NCBI RefSeq assembly: GCF_020177375.1
Contig: NZ_JAIWHV010000011.1
Location: forward strand, 1-64,000
Direction: 5' to 3'
Origin: Saliphagus infecundisoli
GTDB lineage: Archaea > Halobacteriota > Halobacteria > Halobacteriales > Natrialbaceae
Length of the DNA stretch: 64,000 bases
Every line of letters begins with the position of its first letter. The stretch's first letter is position 1. This document shows positions 9,238 to 17,258 of the stretch, piece after piece. The notes under the pieces are model-generated. The model had not been told where the DNA came from. It did no database searches and saw nothing but the letters and a program-made list of their open reading frames with translations. Both the position numbers and the translations under genes were made by a program.

Positions 9238-9282
9238 ACCGACGGCGACTCGCCCCCGCGACAAAAAACCCGCGTGCCCCGC

Positions 9283-9453
9283 TCACTCCCGGTCGTGGTC
9301 GGGGTAGCGGTCACCGCTCTCGAGTTCGCGCCTCGCCTCCCGGTTCCGGCGGTGCTGGGGCGAGGCGATCGTCTCGCCGGTACCCTCGATTCGGTCCTCG
9401 GGGTCCTCGACCGCAAGCCATGCGCGGAGCCGCGACAGTACCCCGCTGAGCAT
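9283..9453 (-). CDS. Small basic protein (56 aa), unknown
   Basis: The minus-strand frame from the ATG at 9453 encodes 56 residues beginning MLSGVLSRLRAWLAVEDPEDR and ending RYPDHDRE. It has an amphipathic N-terminal helix and a charged, Arg/Glu-rich tail. Its stop lies 45 bases upstream of the deoC start on the same strand, so it may lead a small operon. No family is recognised. It is kept as a gene because coding-like third positions run the full length and there is no competing frame. Confidence 0.5.
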   Translation of the reverse strand: MLSGVLSRLRAWLAVEDPEDRIEGTGETIASPQHRRNREARRELESGDRYPDHDRE

Positions 9454-9725
9454 GGTTGTGGGTACGCACCGACGTCTCAAAAACCCATCCGGTATCGGGA
9501 TCGACGGGGCCGGCGATCGGACGCGAGACCGTTCGCCCGGGCCCGGAGAGCGATCGGCTCAGTGTTTCGATCGGGGACGGAAAGCCAGGGTGCGCACACA
9601 GGCTCTGCCTTTACCGGACGGGTCGCCCTACGGCCGACAGTGAGACGATGATCCGGTCCCCGAGACGAGCGCACCCGGTCCCGAACAGCGCCGACGACCG
9701 ACCCGCGGACGCGAATTCGTAACCA

Positions 9726-10871
9726 ATGGACGCACTCACCTGGCACGGCGAGGGCGACGTCCGGCTCGAGGACGTCCCGAAACCCGAGATCGAGGAACCG
9801 ACCGACGCGATCATCGAGGTGACGGCGACGGCGATCTGTGGCTCCGACCTCCATCTCTACAACGACTTCATGCCCGGCATGCAGGAAGGCGACGTCCTAG
9901 GCCACGAGCCGATGGGCGAAATCGTCGAAGTGGGCGACGACGTCGACGAACTCCGGGAAGGCGACCGCGTGGTGGTCCCCTTCACGATCAGCTGTGGCGA
10001 CTGCTGGTTCTGTGAGAACGACCTCTACTCGCTGTGCGACGAGACCAACCCCAACGCCGAGATGGCAAAGGAGGCGATGGGCCACTCCCCCGCCGGCCTC
10101 TTCGGCTTCTCGCACACCCTGGGCGGCTACGACGGCGGACAGGCCGAGTACCTCCGGGTACCCCACGCCGACGTCGGCCCGATCAAAGTCGAGAACGACT
10201 CGCTTTCGGACCAGGAGGTGCTCTTCCTCTCGGACATCTTCCCGACGGGGTACATGGCCGCCGAGAACGCCGAGATCGACGACGGCGACACGGTCGCGGT
10301 CTGGGGCTGTGGCCCCGTGGGCCAGTTCGCGATCCGGAGCGCCTGGATGCTCGGCGCCGAGCGCGTGATCGCCGTCGATCGGATCGACGAGCGCCTCGAG
10401 ATGGCCGAGGGCCACGCCGACACGGAGGTCATCGACTACGAGGAGGAGGACGTCTACGACCGGCTGATGGACGCGACTGACGACCGCGGGCCCGACGGCT
10501 GTATCGACGCCGTCGGCTCGGAGGCCCACCACACCTGCGCCGGCAGCCACGACGAGCCCGACCGCCCGTACGTCCTCCAGGAGGCCGTCAAATCCTGTCG
10601 GAAGGGGGGGACCCTCTCGATTCCCGGCGTCTACATCGACGAGATGGACGGCGCACCCATGGGGCCGCTGATGAACAAGGCCCTGACCGTGAACACCGGC
10701 CAAACCCACGTCCAGGCCTATCTCGACCCCCTCCTCAAGCGGATCGAGGGCGGCGAGATCGACCCCTCCGCGATCATCACCCACGAGGCCGATCTGGCGG
10801 ACGGTCCCGACCTCTACGACACCTTCAACGACAAGGAAGACGACTGCATCAAGGTCGTAATGACGCCGTAA
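9726..10871 (+). CDS. Zinc-dependent medium-chain alcohol/formaldehyde dehydrogenase
   Basis: A 381-residue MDR-superfamily enzyme that oxidises an alcohol or aldehyde with NAD(P). The catalytic zinc site is visible in CGSDLH and GHEPMGEI. The structural zinc loop has four Cys in [15 protein letters not shown]. The Rossmann fold begins [12 protein letters not shown], followed by the acidic AVDR cofactor-selecting residue, favouring NAD. The long insertion before the cofactor domain resembles glutathione-independent formaldehyde dehydrogenases. It is a single gene with no obvious operon partner. The ATG at 9726 gives the normal MDR start. Confidence 0.9.
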   Translation: MDALTWHGEGDVRLEDVPKPEIEEPTDAIIEVTATAICGSDLHLYNDFMPGMQEGDVLGHEPMGEIVEVGDDVDELREGDRVVVPFTISCGDCWFCENDLYSLCDETNPNAEMAKEAMGHSPAGLFGFSHTLGGYDGGQAEYLRVPHADVGPIKVENDSLSDQEVLFLSDIFPTGYMAAENAEIDDGDTVAVWGCGPVGQFAIRSAWMLGAERVIAVDRIDERLEMAEGHADTEVIDYEEEDVYDRLMDATDDRGPDGCIDAVGSEAHHTCAGSHDEPDRPYVLQEAVKSCRKGGTLSIPGVYIDEMDGAPMGPLMNKALTVNTGQTHVQAYLDPLLKRIEGGEIDPSAIITHEADLADGPDLYDTFNDKEDDCIKVVMTP

Positions 10872-10974
10872 ACGGGGGTGGCCTCTCCCGACGGCAGGCC
10901 CTCATCGATGACGGACCCCCGAGCCGTTTTTCCACTACCCGTACTTTCAATATACGCGATATGTATGGGGAGCG

Positions 10975-11430
10975 ATGAGGGACAGTAGTGAAGGGGGACT
11001 ACGCCGCGTAGTCGTCCGCGCCCGGCTCGTCCGGCCCCGGCGGCGGCGAGCACGGGTGGTGTTGATCGCGGTGCTCGTGTGCCTACTGCTTCTCAGTCTG
11101 GGGATCGCGGGAGCCTGTGTCTCGAAAAGCCCGGTCGACGTCACCGTAACCGACGACGAGGGCGAACCCGTCGAAGGTGAGGACGTCACGCTCGTCGACC
11201 CGCGGACCGGCGAGACCGTCGGCGAGGCAGTCACCGACAGCGACGGCGTCGTTTCCATACCTGCCGACCACGGCCCCGTCGAGGTCGTCGTCGGTGATAC
11301 GACCGAGCGCATTACCGTTCCTGCCCAGACCGACGTTGGCGTCACGGTCGTTGCGCCCGGGCTCGAGCAAACACGAGCTCTTGCGGTTCGCTCCCCCTCC
11401 CTTCTCGTCGATCGTTCCGTGGATTCCTGA
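10975..11430 (+). CDS. Single-pass membrane protein with carboxypeptidase-regulatory-like domain
   Basis: A 151-residue protein with an Arg-rich cytoplasmic N-terminus, one transmembrane helix (about residues 27-47) and an exterior beta domain. The pattern VTDDEGEPVEGEDVTLVDPRTGE then VTDSDGVVSIP is typical of the prealbumin-like carboxypeptidase regulatory fold, common in haloarchaeal surface proteins. The ATG follows an A/T-rich stretch with ATATACGCGATATG about 30 bases upstream, fitting a leaderless transcript. The GTG codons at 11058 and later are possible shorter starts. Function is unknown. Confidence 0.62.
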   Translation: MRDSSEGGLRRVVVRARLVRPRRRRARVVLIAVLVCLLLLSLGIAGACVSKSPVDVTVTDDEGEPVEGEDVTLVDPRTGETVGEAVTDSDGVVSIPADHGPVEVVVGDTTERITVPAQTDVGVTVVAPGLEQTRALAVRSPSLLVDRSVDS

Positions 11431-11478
11431 CGTCCCGCCGAACGAAACCGGTTTACCCGCGACGCCGATACCTCCTCC

Positions 11479-13365
11479 GTGACCGACGACGAGCCGGCGG
11501 CCGGCGGGGGATCGGGGGGCGGCCGGCCGGACAAACGCCACGACGGAGAGGAGCGAGGGGAGAGCGACGTCGGGGAGTTCACGCTCTCGACGTTCCACGA
11601 GGTCTCCGGCCGGGAGGGCCGGCCAGTGCTCACCGCCTCCGCGGTCGCCAACGCCCTCGGGATCGACCAGAGCGAGGCCAGCGACCGCCTCGCTTCCCTC
11701 GCCGAGCGGGGCGAACTCGAACGCCTGTCGGTGTCGACCGATCCGGTGGTCTGGTATCCGAGCGAACTCGAGGACCTCACGGCGCGCGAACGGGTCGTCG
11801 TCTTCCCCAAACGCCGCGAGATCGTCGTAGACCGCCCCGACCAGTTCACCCGAGCACAGCTCTCGTCGTTCGCCCATCTCGCGGACACCAACGGCGAGCG
11901 GGGGTACCGGTACGTCGTCCGGGCCGAGGACGTCTGGCGGGCGCCCCACGAGGAGATCGAGGCCCTCCGACGGACGATGCGCCAGGCACTCGGGCAACGA
12001 TCGGCGGAGCTCGAGGCGTTCGTCGAGAGCCAGTGGGACCGCGCCAGGCAGTTCACCCTCCGGAGCCATCCGGAGGGCTATACGATTCTCGAGGCCGCCA
12101 GCCCCGAGATCATGGGCAACGTCGCCCGCCAGAAACTCGACGAAGAGCAGATCCACGCCCCGATCTCCGAGACCGAAGACTGGGTCCGGGAGGGCGAGGA
12201 GGCGGCGATCAAGCGGCTCCTCTACGAGGCGGGGTATCCCGTCCGTGACGAGCGCGATCTGGCGGGCGGCGATCCCCTGGAGATTGAGCTTTCGGTCTCC
12301 TTGCGCGACTACCAGCGCGACTGGGTCGATCGGTTCGCCGAGGCCGGCGAGGGCGTCCTCGTCGGTCCGCCGGGAAGCGGGAAGACCGTCGCCGCGATGG
12401 GCGCGATGGGCCACGTCGGCGGCGAGACCCTGATCCTGGTCCCGAGTCGGGAGCTGGTCCGCCAGTGGGCCGATTCCCTGGTCGAATTGACGAGTCTGGA
12501 ACCCGACCAGATCGGCCAGTACCACGGCGGGCGAAAGGAGGTTCGGCCGGTGACGATCGCGACCTACCAGATCGCGGGGATGGACCGCCACCGGTCGCTG
12601 TTCGACGACCGCGAGTGGGGACTCGTCGTCTTCGACGAGGTCCACCACGTCCCAAGCGACGTCTATCGCCGGAGCGCGCGCCTCCAGTCGCGCCACCGGC
12701 TGGGACTGACGGCGAGCGCGATCCGCGAGGACGACCGAGGGTCGGAGATCTTCACCCTCGTCGGGCCGCCGATCGGCACCGACTGGGAGGCGCTCTTTTC
12801 GGCCGGGTTCGTCGCCGAGCCGGAACTCGAGATCCGGTACGTCCCCTGGGAGGAGGACGCCGAAAACGCCTACGCCGCCGCCGAGGGCCGCGAGCGCTAC
12901 CGACTGGCGGGCGAAAACCCGGGGAAGATCGACGAGATCCGGTACCTGCTGGCTTCCCATCCCGGGGCGAAGGCGCTCGTCTTCGTCGACTACCTCGACC
13001 AGGGCGAGGCGATCTCGGCGGCGCTCGACGTCCCCTTCGTCAGCGGGGAGACGCCCCACGCCGAGCGCCGGCGGCTGTTCGATGCCTTCCGCCGGGGGGA
13101 ACGCGACCGGCTGGTCGTCTCCCGGATCGCCGACGAGGGGATCGACCTGCCGACCGCCGACGTCGCGGTCGTCGCCTCCGGTCTCGGGGGATCACGCCGA
13201 CAGGGCACCCAGCGCGCCGGCCGGACGATGCGGCCCGCGGGCGGGGCGACGGTGTACGTGCTCGCGACCCGGGGCACCCGCGAGGAGGAGTTCGCGCGGC
13301 GTCAGCTCCAGCATCTCGGTCGGAAAGGGATCTCGGTCACCGAGCGGACGATCGATCGCGATTAG
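11479..13365 (+). CDS. XPB/Rad25-type DNA helicase
   Basis: A 628-residue superfamily-2 helicase, GTG start. The N-terminus is disordered and Gly/Asp-rich, followed by a helix-turn-helix-like region (about 45-95). The motor has Walker A GPPGSGKT at residues 296-303, DEVHH (386-390) in place of DEAD, LGLTAS as motif III, and QRAGRTMRP as motif VI. This layout matches archaeal XPB, which opens DNA in repair or transcription with nuclease partners such as Bax1. No Bax1 was recognised next to it. Its stop overlaps the convergent gene at 13362 by four bases. Confidence 0.9.
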   Translation: MTDDEPAAGGGSGGGRPDKRHDGEERGESDVGEFTLSTFHEVSGREGRPVLTASAVANALGIDQSEASDRLASLAERGELERLSVSTDPVVWYPSELEDLTARERVVVFPKRREIVVDRPDQFTRAQLSSFAHLADTNGERGYRYVVRAEDVWRAPHEEIEALRRTMRQALGQRSAELEAFVESQWDRARQFTLRSHPEGYTILEAASPEIMGNVARQKLDEEQIHAPISETEDWVREGEEAAIKRLLYEAGYPVRDERDLAGGDPLEIELSVSLRDYQRDWVDRFAEAGEGVLVGPPGSGKTVAAMGAMGHVGGETLILVPSRELVRQWADSLVELTSLEPDQIGQYHGGRKEVRPVTIATYQIAGMDRHRSLFDDREWGLVVFDEVHHVPSDVYRRSARLQSRHRLGLTASAIREDDRGSEIFTLVGPPIGTDWEALFSAGFVAEPELEIRYVPWEEDAENAYAAAEGRERYRLAGENPGKIDEIRYLLASHPGAKALVFVDYLDQGEAISAALDVPFVSGETPHAERRRLFDAFRRGERDRLVVSRIADEGIDLPTADVAVVASGLGGSRRQGTQRAGRTMRPAGGATVYVLATRGTREEEFARRQLQHLGRKGISVTERTIDRD

Positions 13366-13685
13366 CCGACACCCGGAGGCGGTTGGGCCGGGGGTTCGGC
13401 CTCGGTCGGCTCCTCCTCGCACACTACGGTTTCGACGCCGACGACGCCGACGCCGCTCTCTATCTCCCGCCTCGCGGCCGCCGCGTCGTCGTCGGCGACC
13501 GCCAGTCGGACCTCGAGGTCGACGACGGTGTCGTTCAGGCCGGGCTGGAGACCCCGTACATCCGTCTCTTCGACCCGCTCGACCGCGTCTAGGCGGGCGA
13601 GGACCGTCGCGGCACCCTCCGCTAAGTCGCCGGTCGCGTTGACCGGGACGCGCACTGCGAGCGTTGCCGTCAGTAGGTGGTTCAT
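13362..13685 (-). CDS. Conserved-looking small protein, unknown (107 aa)
   Basis: A 107-residue acidic protein that begins MNHLLTATLAVRVPVNATGDL and alternates beta and alpha elements in a ferredoxin-like spacing, with a proline-rich tail. The pattern AVERVEETDVRGLQPGLNDTVVDLEVRLAV suggests a small alpha/beta binding domain. It is convergent with, and overlaps by four bases, the XPB-like helicase. I do not recognise the family. Confidence 0.55.
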   Translation of the reverse strand: MNHLLTATLAVRVPVNATGDLAEGAATVLARLDAVERVEETDVRGLQPGLNDTVVDLEVRLAVADDDAAAARREIESGVGVVGVETVVCEEEPTEAEPPAQPPPGVG

Positions 13686-14305
13686 CGAGGTCCCCGCCGA
13701 GGATCGAACTCGGGTCGGGCACGGTGCCCGCCAGTCCAGTCACTGCAGGGATACGCGCAGGCTCCGGACTGGCCGTCGGGGGGACAACGGGATGTGAAAC
13801 GGACCTCCGTCCGGCCAGGAGAACGGGCCTACGCGGCGCGGACGGAGTCGAAGCCGACGGCCCCGCCCGAGCCATACCCGATCCCGATACCGGAGGGAGC
13901 CGGCATCGGGGTCGGATTCGCCCTCGCGGCGCTCCGTGGCGCCGCGAACGCGAGGTGGGTCGGAAGCGAGGTCATCGGTGGAACGGCCACTGTGTGGCCC
14001 TGACGGGAACATCCGGGGGGATTAACATAATCGTTTCTTAGGTGAGTCATACCATGCCACTCGAGTGTGAGATCGTCCACGTCTCGGGACTTGAACCGGG
14101 GTTATTGAATTAACTGACCATATAACCAGAATATTTAATACAATAGGCCATAAATATGGATGTGTGAGTGGAATATAGGCCCCGATCCGAACGAACGCTC
14201 CGCTCCCGCGACGGCGGACGCGTTCGGCCGGACCACGACGACCCGTAGCGTGCGCAACCGACGTCCGTCGCGGACGGACGGAAACCGACTCCGCACCTAG
14301 AGCCA
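13686..14305. other. 620-base gap with an A/T-rich patch
   Basis: No well-supported gene. 14090-14170 is strikingly A/T-rich for this genome and holds a GGTTAT/ATAACC inverted repeat (14099-14126) with several TATA-like words. On the minus strand a short frame from the ATG at 13972 to a stop at 13829 encodes 47 residues with a Gly-rich end (GIGIGYGSGGAVGFD). It has GC-biased third positions but no clear ribosome site or homologue. The isolated GACTTGAACC at 14088-14097 resembles a tRNA T-loop in reverse, but no tRNA can be folded around it. Confidence 0.5.
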
Positions 14306-15052
14306 ATGTACGCATCCCATGCAGGCCACACGACCGCGCCGTACAACACCGCCTACCTCCGCGACGACCGCTCTCAGCTCTACGGCGAGTTCGGGATCGA
14401 CCGCGAGGGCGACCGTCTCGAGGACGCGCCGGCGGACTTCGCCGCCCGGCGGGAGGCGCTCCTCGCCTTCTACGGCGGTCGGTGCGGCCGGTGTCTGGCC
14501 GGGATCGGGACGACCCACACCGAGGAGGACGACCTCGCGTACGTCCACCCGCTTCCGACGCCAGGAGAGATGCCGGCATCGATGACGGCCGACGGCGGCC
14601 AGCGACAGCGGTGGGCCCTCGAGAACCTCGTTCCCCTCTGTGAACCCTGCTACGGGCTCTGCTCGGTCGAGGAGCCGGGACGGATCGACAGCTTCGGGGG
14701 CGCCGCCCGCGACGCCCAGCAGTTCCCCCAGTGGGCGGGCGACCCCCGGGTCGCCGTCGAGCGGGTCCCGCTCACCGGCCGGGAGCTCTGGCTCCGAAAC
14801 CGGCTCCGGGAGCGCCACGGCGAGGGAGGCGGGGCGGAGTCGATCAACGAACCCGTCGCGCTCGCGGCGTGTCTCGCACGCGAGACCCCCGCTGACCTGG
14901 CAGTCGCCCTCGGGGAGGCGTTCGCGGCCGACGCCTGGCAGCCGATCCCCGAGGCCCAGCGGCTCACCGACCGCTGGGAGGCCCTCCCCGCGGACGACCG
15001 CGAGCGCTACGAGCGGCGGGTAGCGAGGCGCCGGGAGCGCATCGAGGCGTAG
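14306..15052 (+). CDS. HNH-like zinc-binding protein
   Basis: A 248-residue protein. The middle carries an HNH-endonuclease-like arrangement: CGRC at about residue 58, a VHP histidine about 25 residues later, then ENLVPLCEPC with the Asn and second Cys pair. The final His of classic HNH is replaced by YGLC. This may be a nuclease or only a zinc fold. The C-terminal part is helical and rich in Arg/Glu. It ends 73 bases before the HerA-type ATPase gene and runs in the same direction, so a shared DNA-processing task is possible. The exact family is not recognised. Confidence 0.68.
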   Translation: MYASHAGHTTAPYNTAYLRDDRSQLYGEFGIDREGDRLEDAPADFAARREALLAFYGGRCGRCLAGIGTTHTEEDDLAYVHPLPTPGEMPASMTADGGQRQRWALENLVPLCEPCYGLCSVEEPGRIDSFGGAARDAQQFPQWAGDPRVAVERVPLTGRELWLRNRLRERHGEGGGAESINEPVALAACLARETPADLAVALGEAFAADAWQPIPEAQRLTDRWEALPADDRERYERRVARRRERIEA

Positions 15053-15113
15053 GCCAATCTTCAAGTTCGCGCGCCCGGTCCGTACGATACATGACCGTCC
15101 GACAGAGCCCCGG

Positions 15114-15120
15114 GGAGGTG
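15114..15120 (+). promoter_or_regulatory. Strong Shine-Dalgarno deciding a GTG start
   Basis: GGAGGTG lies five bases before the GTG at 15126. It lies inside a 12-codon frame (ATG at 15091, stop TGA at 15127-15129) whose stop overlaps that GTG. Translation of this mini-leader could be coupled to the ATPase start. Most other genes here lack so clear a site. Confidence 0.6.
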
Positions 15121-15125
15121 GCGGC

Positions 15126-16829
15126 GTGAGCGACCGCGAGATCGTCGTCGGCGAGACCACCTCCGGTACGGACGTCGCCCTCCCCGTCGTCCAGTTGCTC
15201 ACTGGGCGGGGGTTCGTCACCGGGAAGTCGGGATCGGGGAAGTCAAACACCGCGTCGGTGATCGCCGAGGAACTGCTCGAGTCGGGCTTTCCCCTGCTGA
15301 TCGTCGATACCGACGGGGAGTATTATGGATTGAAAGAGGAGTACGAGATGCTCCACGCGGGCGCCGACGAGGAGTGTGACATCCAGATCGGGCCCGAACA
15401 CGCAGAGCAGATGGCCGAACTCGCCTTAGAGGAGAACGTTCCGGTCATCTTAGACGTCTCGGGCTATCTCGACGAGGAGGTCGCAAACGACCTCCTGCGC
15501 GAGACCGCCCGACAGCTGTTCGTCAAGGAGAAGAAGCTCAAAAAACCCTTCCTGCTGGTGGTCGAGGAGGTCCACGAGTACATCCCCGAAGGTGGAGGCG
15601 TCGGCGAGACGGGAAAGATGCTGATCAAGATCGGAAAGCGGGGTCGAAAACACGGGCTGGGAATCATGGGGATCAGCCAGCGGCCCGCCGACGTCAAGAA
15701 GGACTTCATCACGCAGGCAAACTGGCTCGTCTGGCACCGGCTGACCTGGGAGAACGACACCAAGGTCGTCGGCCGGATCATGGATAGCGAGTACGCCGAC
15801 CGCGTCTCGGATCTCGGCGACGGCCAGGCGTTCGTCCAGACCGACTGGACCGACGAGAACGTCCGCCGGATCCAGTTTCGCCGCAAGCGGACGTTCGACG
15901 CGGGCGCGACCCCCGGGCTCGAGGACTTCGAGCGCCCCGATCTCAAATCGGTCTCGGAGAACCTCGTCGGCGACTTGGAACGGATCTCCGAGCGCAAGGA
16001 ACGCGAGAGAAACCGGGTCGCCGAGCTGGAAGCCGAACTCTCCGAACGCGAGCAACGCATCGAGAGCCTGAAGGGAAAGCTCGAGGACGCAAAGGACGTG
16101 GGCGACGCGGCCCGGCGGATGGCCGACGCCCTCGGACGACCGGACACGATCCAGGCCGAACTCCCGACCGGCGGCGAGGAGCTACGCCAACTCCACGAGG
16201 AACTCGTCGAACTCGAACGCGAACGCGACGACCTCGCCGAGGACCTGGCGGAGCGAGACGAGCGCATCGGCGAGCTTGAGGCCGAAACCGACCGCCTCCG
16301 TCGCCGGGTCGAGGAACTCGAGGGCGAACGCGGGGAGCCCGCGAGCGAGTCCTCGGGGAGAGAGGAGTCCGGTCGCGAGTCCGCCGGCGGCATGTCGATC
16401 ATCGAGGGGGATGGCAACGACGTCGAGTTCGGGTACACCCCGAATCACGCGAAGGGGGACGAGGGCGCCGCGGGTGTCAGGCGGTCCGAGCCCATCGAGG
16501 GCGACGGGAGCGAGTTCGTCGTCGCAAACGAGGCCGACGAGTTAGAGGAACTGCTCTCGCTGCCGGCCGTCGCCGGGGGACTGGAGCAGGCGTATTCGAA
16601 CTCGCGGTGTGGGGAGCCAGCCGGACGGACGGCGCTTGCGGCCCTGATCCGGGACGGGCCCCTCGAGACGGACGCGGTCGCGGGCCGGGTCGGTCGCTCG
16701 ACGGTCGCGGTCCAGGGGTTGCTCTCGGAGCTTCGCTCGGCGGGGCTGGTCGAACGGGTCGGCGAGGGAACGTACGACGTCGCCGACGACGTACTCGCAG
16801 GCCTCTCGGAGCCGGTCGAGACCGAGTGA
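15126..16829 (+). CDS. HerA-type ATPase with coiled coil and winged helix
   Basis: A 567-residue DNA-pumping ATPase. The N-terminal 270 residues form a HerA/FtsK-like motor with Walker A GKSGSGKS (33-40), Walker B in LLVVEEVHEYIP, and the sensor-like ISQRPADVKK. Residues about 280-420 are a long heptad-rich coiled coil. Then comes a disordered acidic linker and a C-terminal winged helix (about 495-555) that should bind DNA. Archaeal HerA usually acts with NurA in end resection; no NurA is near. The upstream HNH-like protein could supply a nuclease instead. GTG is chosen because of the strong GGAGGTG site and the normal family start. Confidence 0.88.
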   Translation: MSDREIVVGETTSGTDVALPVVQLLTGRGFVTGKSGSGKSNTASVIAEELLESGFPLLIVDTDGEYYGLKEEYEMLHAGADEECDIQIGPEHAEQMAELALEENVPVILDVSGYLDEEVANDLLRETARQLFVKEKKLKKPFLLVVEEVHEYIPEGGGVGETGKMLIKIGKRGRKHGLGIMGISQRPADVKKDFITQANWLVWHRLTWENDTKVVGRIMDSEYADRVSDLGDGQAFVQTDWTDENVRRIQFRRKRTFDAGATPGLEDFERPDLKSVSENLVGDLERISERKERERNRVAELEAELSEREQRIESLKGKLEDAKDVGDAARRMADALGRPDTIQAELPTGGEELRQLHEELVELERERDDLAEDLAERDERIGELEAETDRLRRRVEELEGERGEPASESSGREESGRESAGGMSIIEGDGNDVEFGYTPNHAKGDEGAAGVRRSEPIEGDGSEFVVANEADELEELLSLPAVAGGLEQAYSNSRCGEPAGRTALAALIRDGPLETDAVAGRVGRSTVAVQGLLSELRSAGLVERVGEGTYDVADDVLAGLSEPVETE

Positions 16830-17258
16830 ACGGGGAGAACGTGAGCGTGATCGAGACCGACGGACGGGCGTGAAAGCCGGTCACCGCGCCAGTCGCGTTG
16901 GAGACGGTCGCTGGCCGACCACACCGGACGTATCCGATGCCTTCGCCGGCGAAATCGTCCCCTACCTTCCGGCCGTACCGTGCGTGGGCCGTCCGCTCGG
17001 TCGGGTCCGACCGGCTCGAGCCCCATCGTTCGACGACCGCCAGCGCTGGCTGTCTCGCCTTTAAATCCGAAACGAGCGGCGGAGACGGTCGCCGTCTCCG
17101 CGTCCGGCGAAACCCGGGACGGATCACGGGTCCGTCGGGTCCGGTGTTCAGCAGTCCGTGTCACGGAGGCGCGTGACTCTCCGAACGCGGTCGCTTGGGC
17201 CCCGAGTTAGCCCTCTATAACAATGTGTAGCGCCGGATTCGGGGGCGATACAGCACCC
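16830..17258. other. 430-base gap before the deacetylase-like gene
   Basis: No gene supported. It contains a TATA-like TTTAAATCC at 17059-17067 and, just after it, a perfect hairpin (listed separately). The segment probably carries the promoter of the lipoprotein gene at 17259. Confidence 0.5.
17079..17101. repeat. Perfect 10-bp-arm hairpin with 3-base loop
   Basis: GCGGAGACGG (17079-17088), loop TCG, CCGTCTCCGC (17092-17101). The arms are exact complements. It lies about 158 bases upstream of the deacetylase-like gene and about 12 bases after a TATA-like TTTAAAT. It could form an RNA hairpin near the 5' end of that transcript or be an operator. No U-run follows, so it is not a standard terminator. 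Confidence 0.6.

Noticed and set aside
14085-14101. Possible tRNA T-arm remnant or attachment site
   Set aside because: GACTTGAACC looks like a reversed T-loop, but its stem does not pair canonically and no tRNA body or integrase is present.
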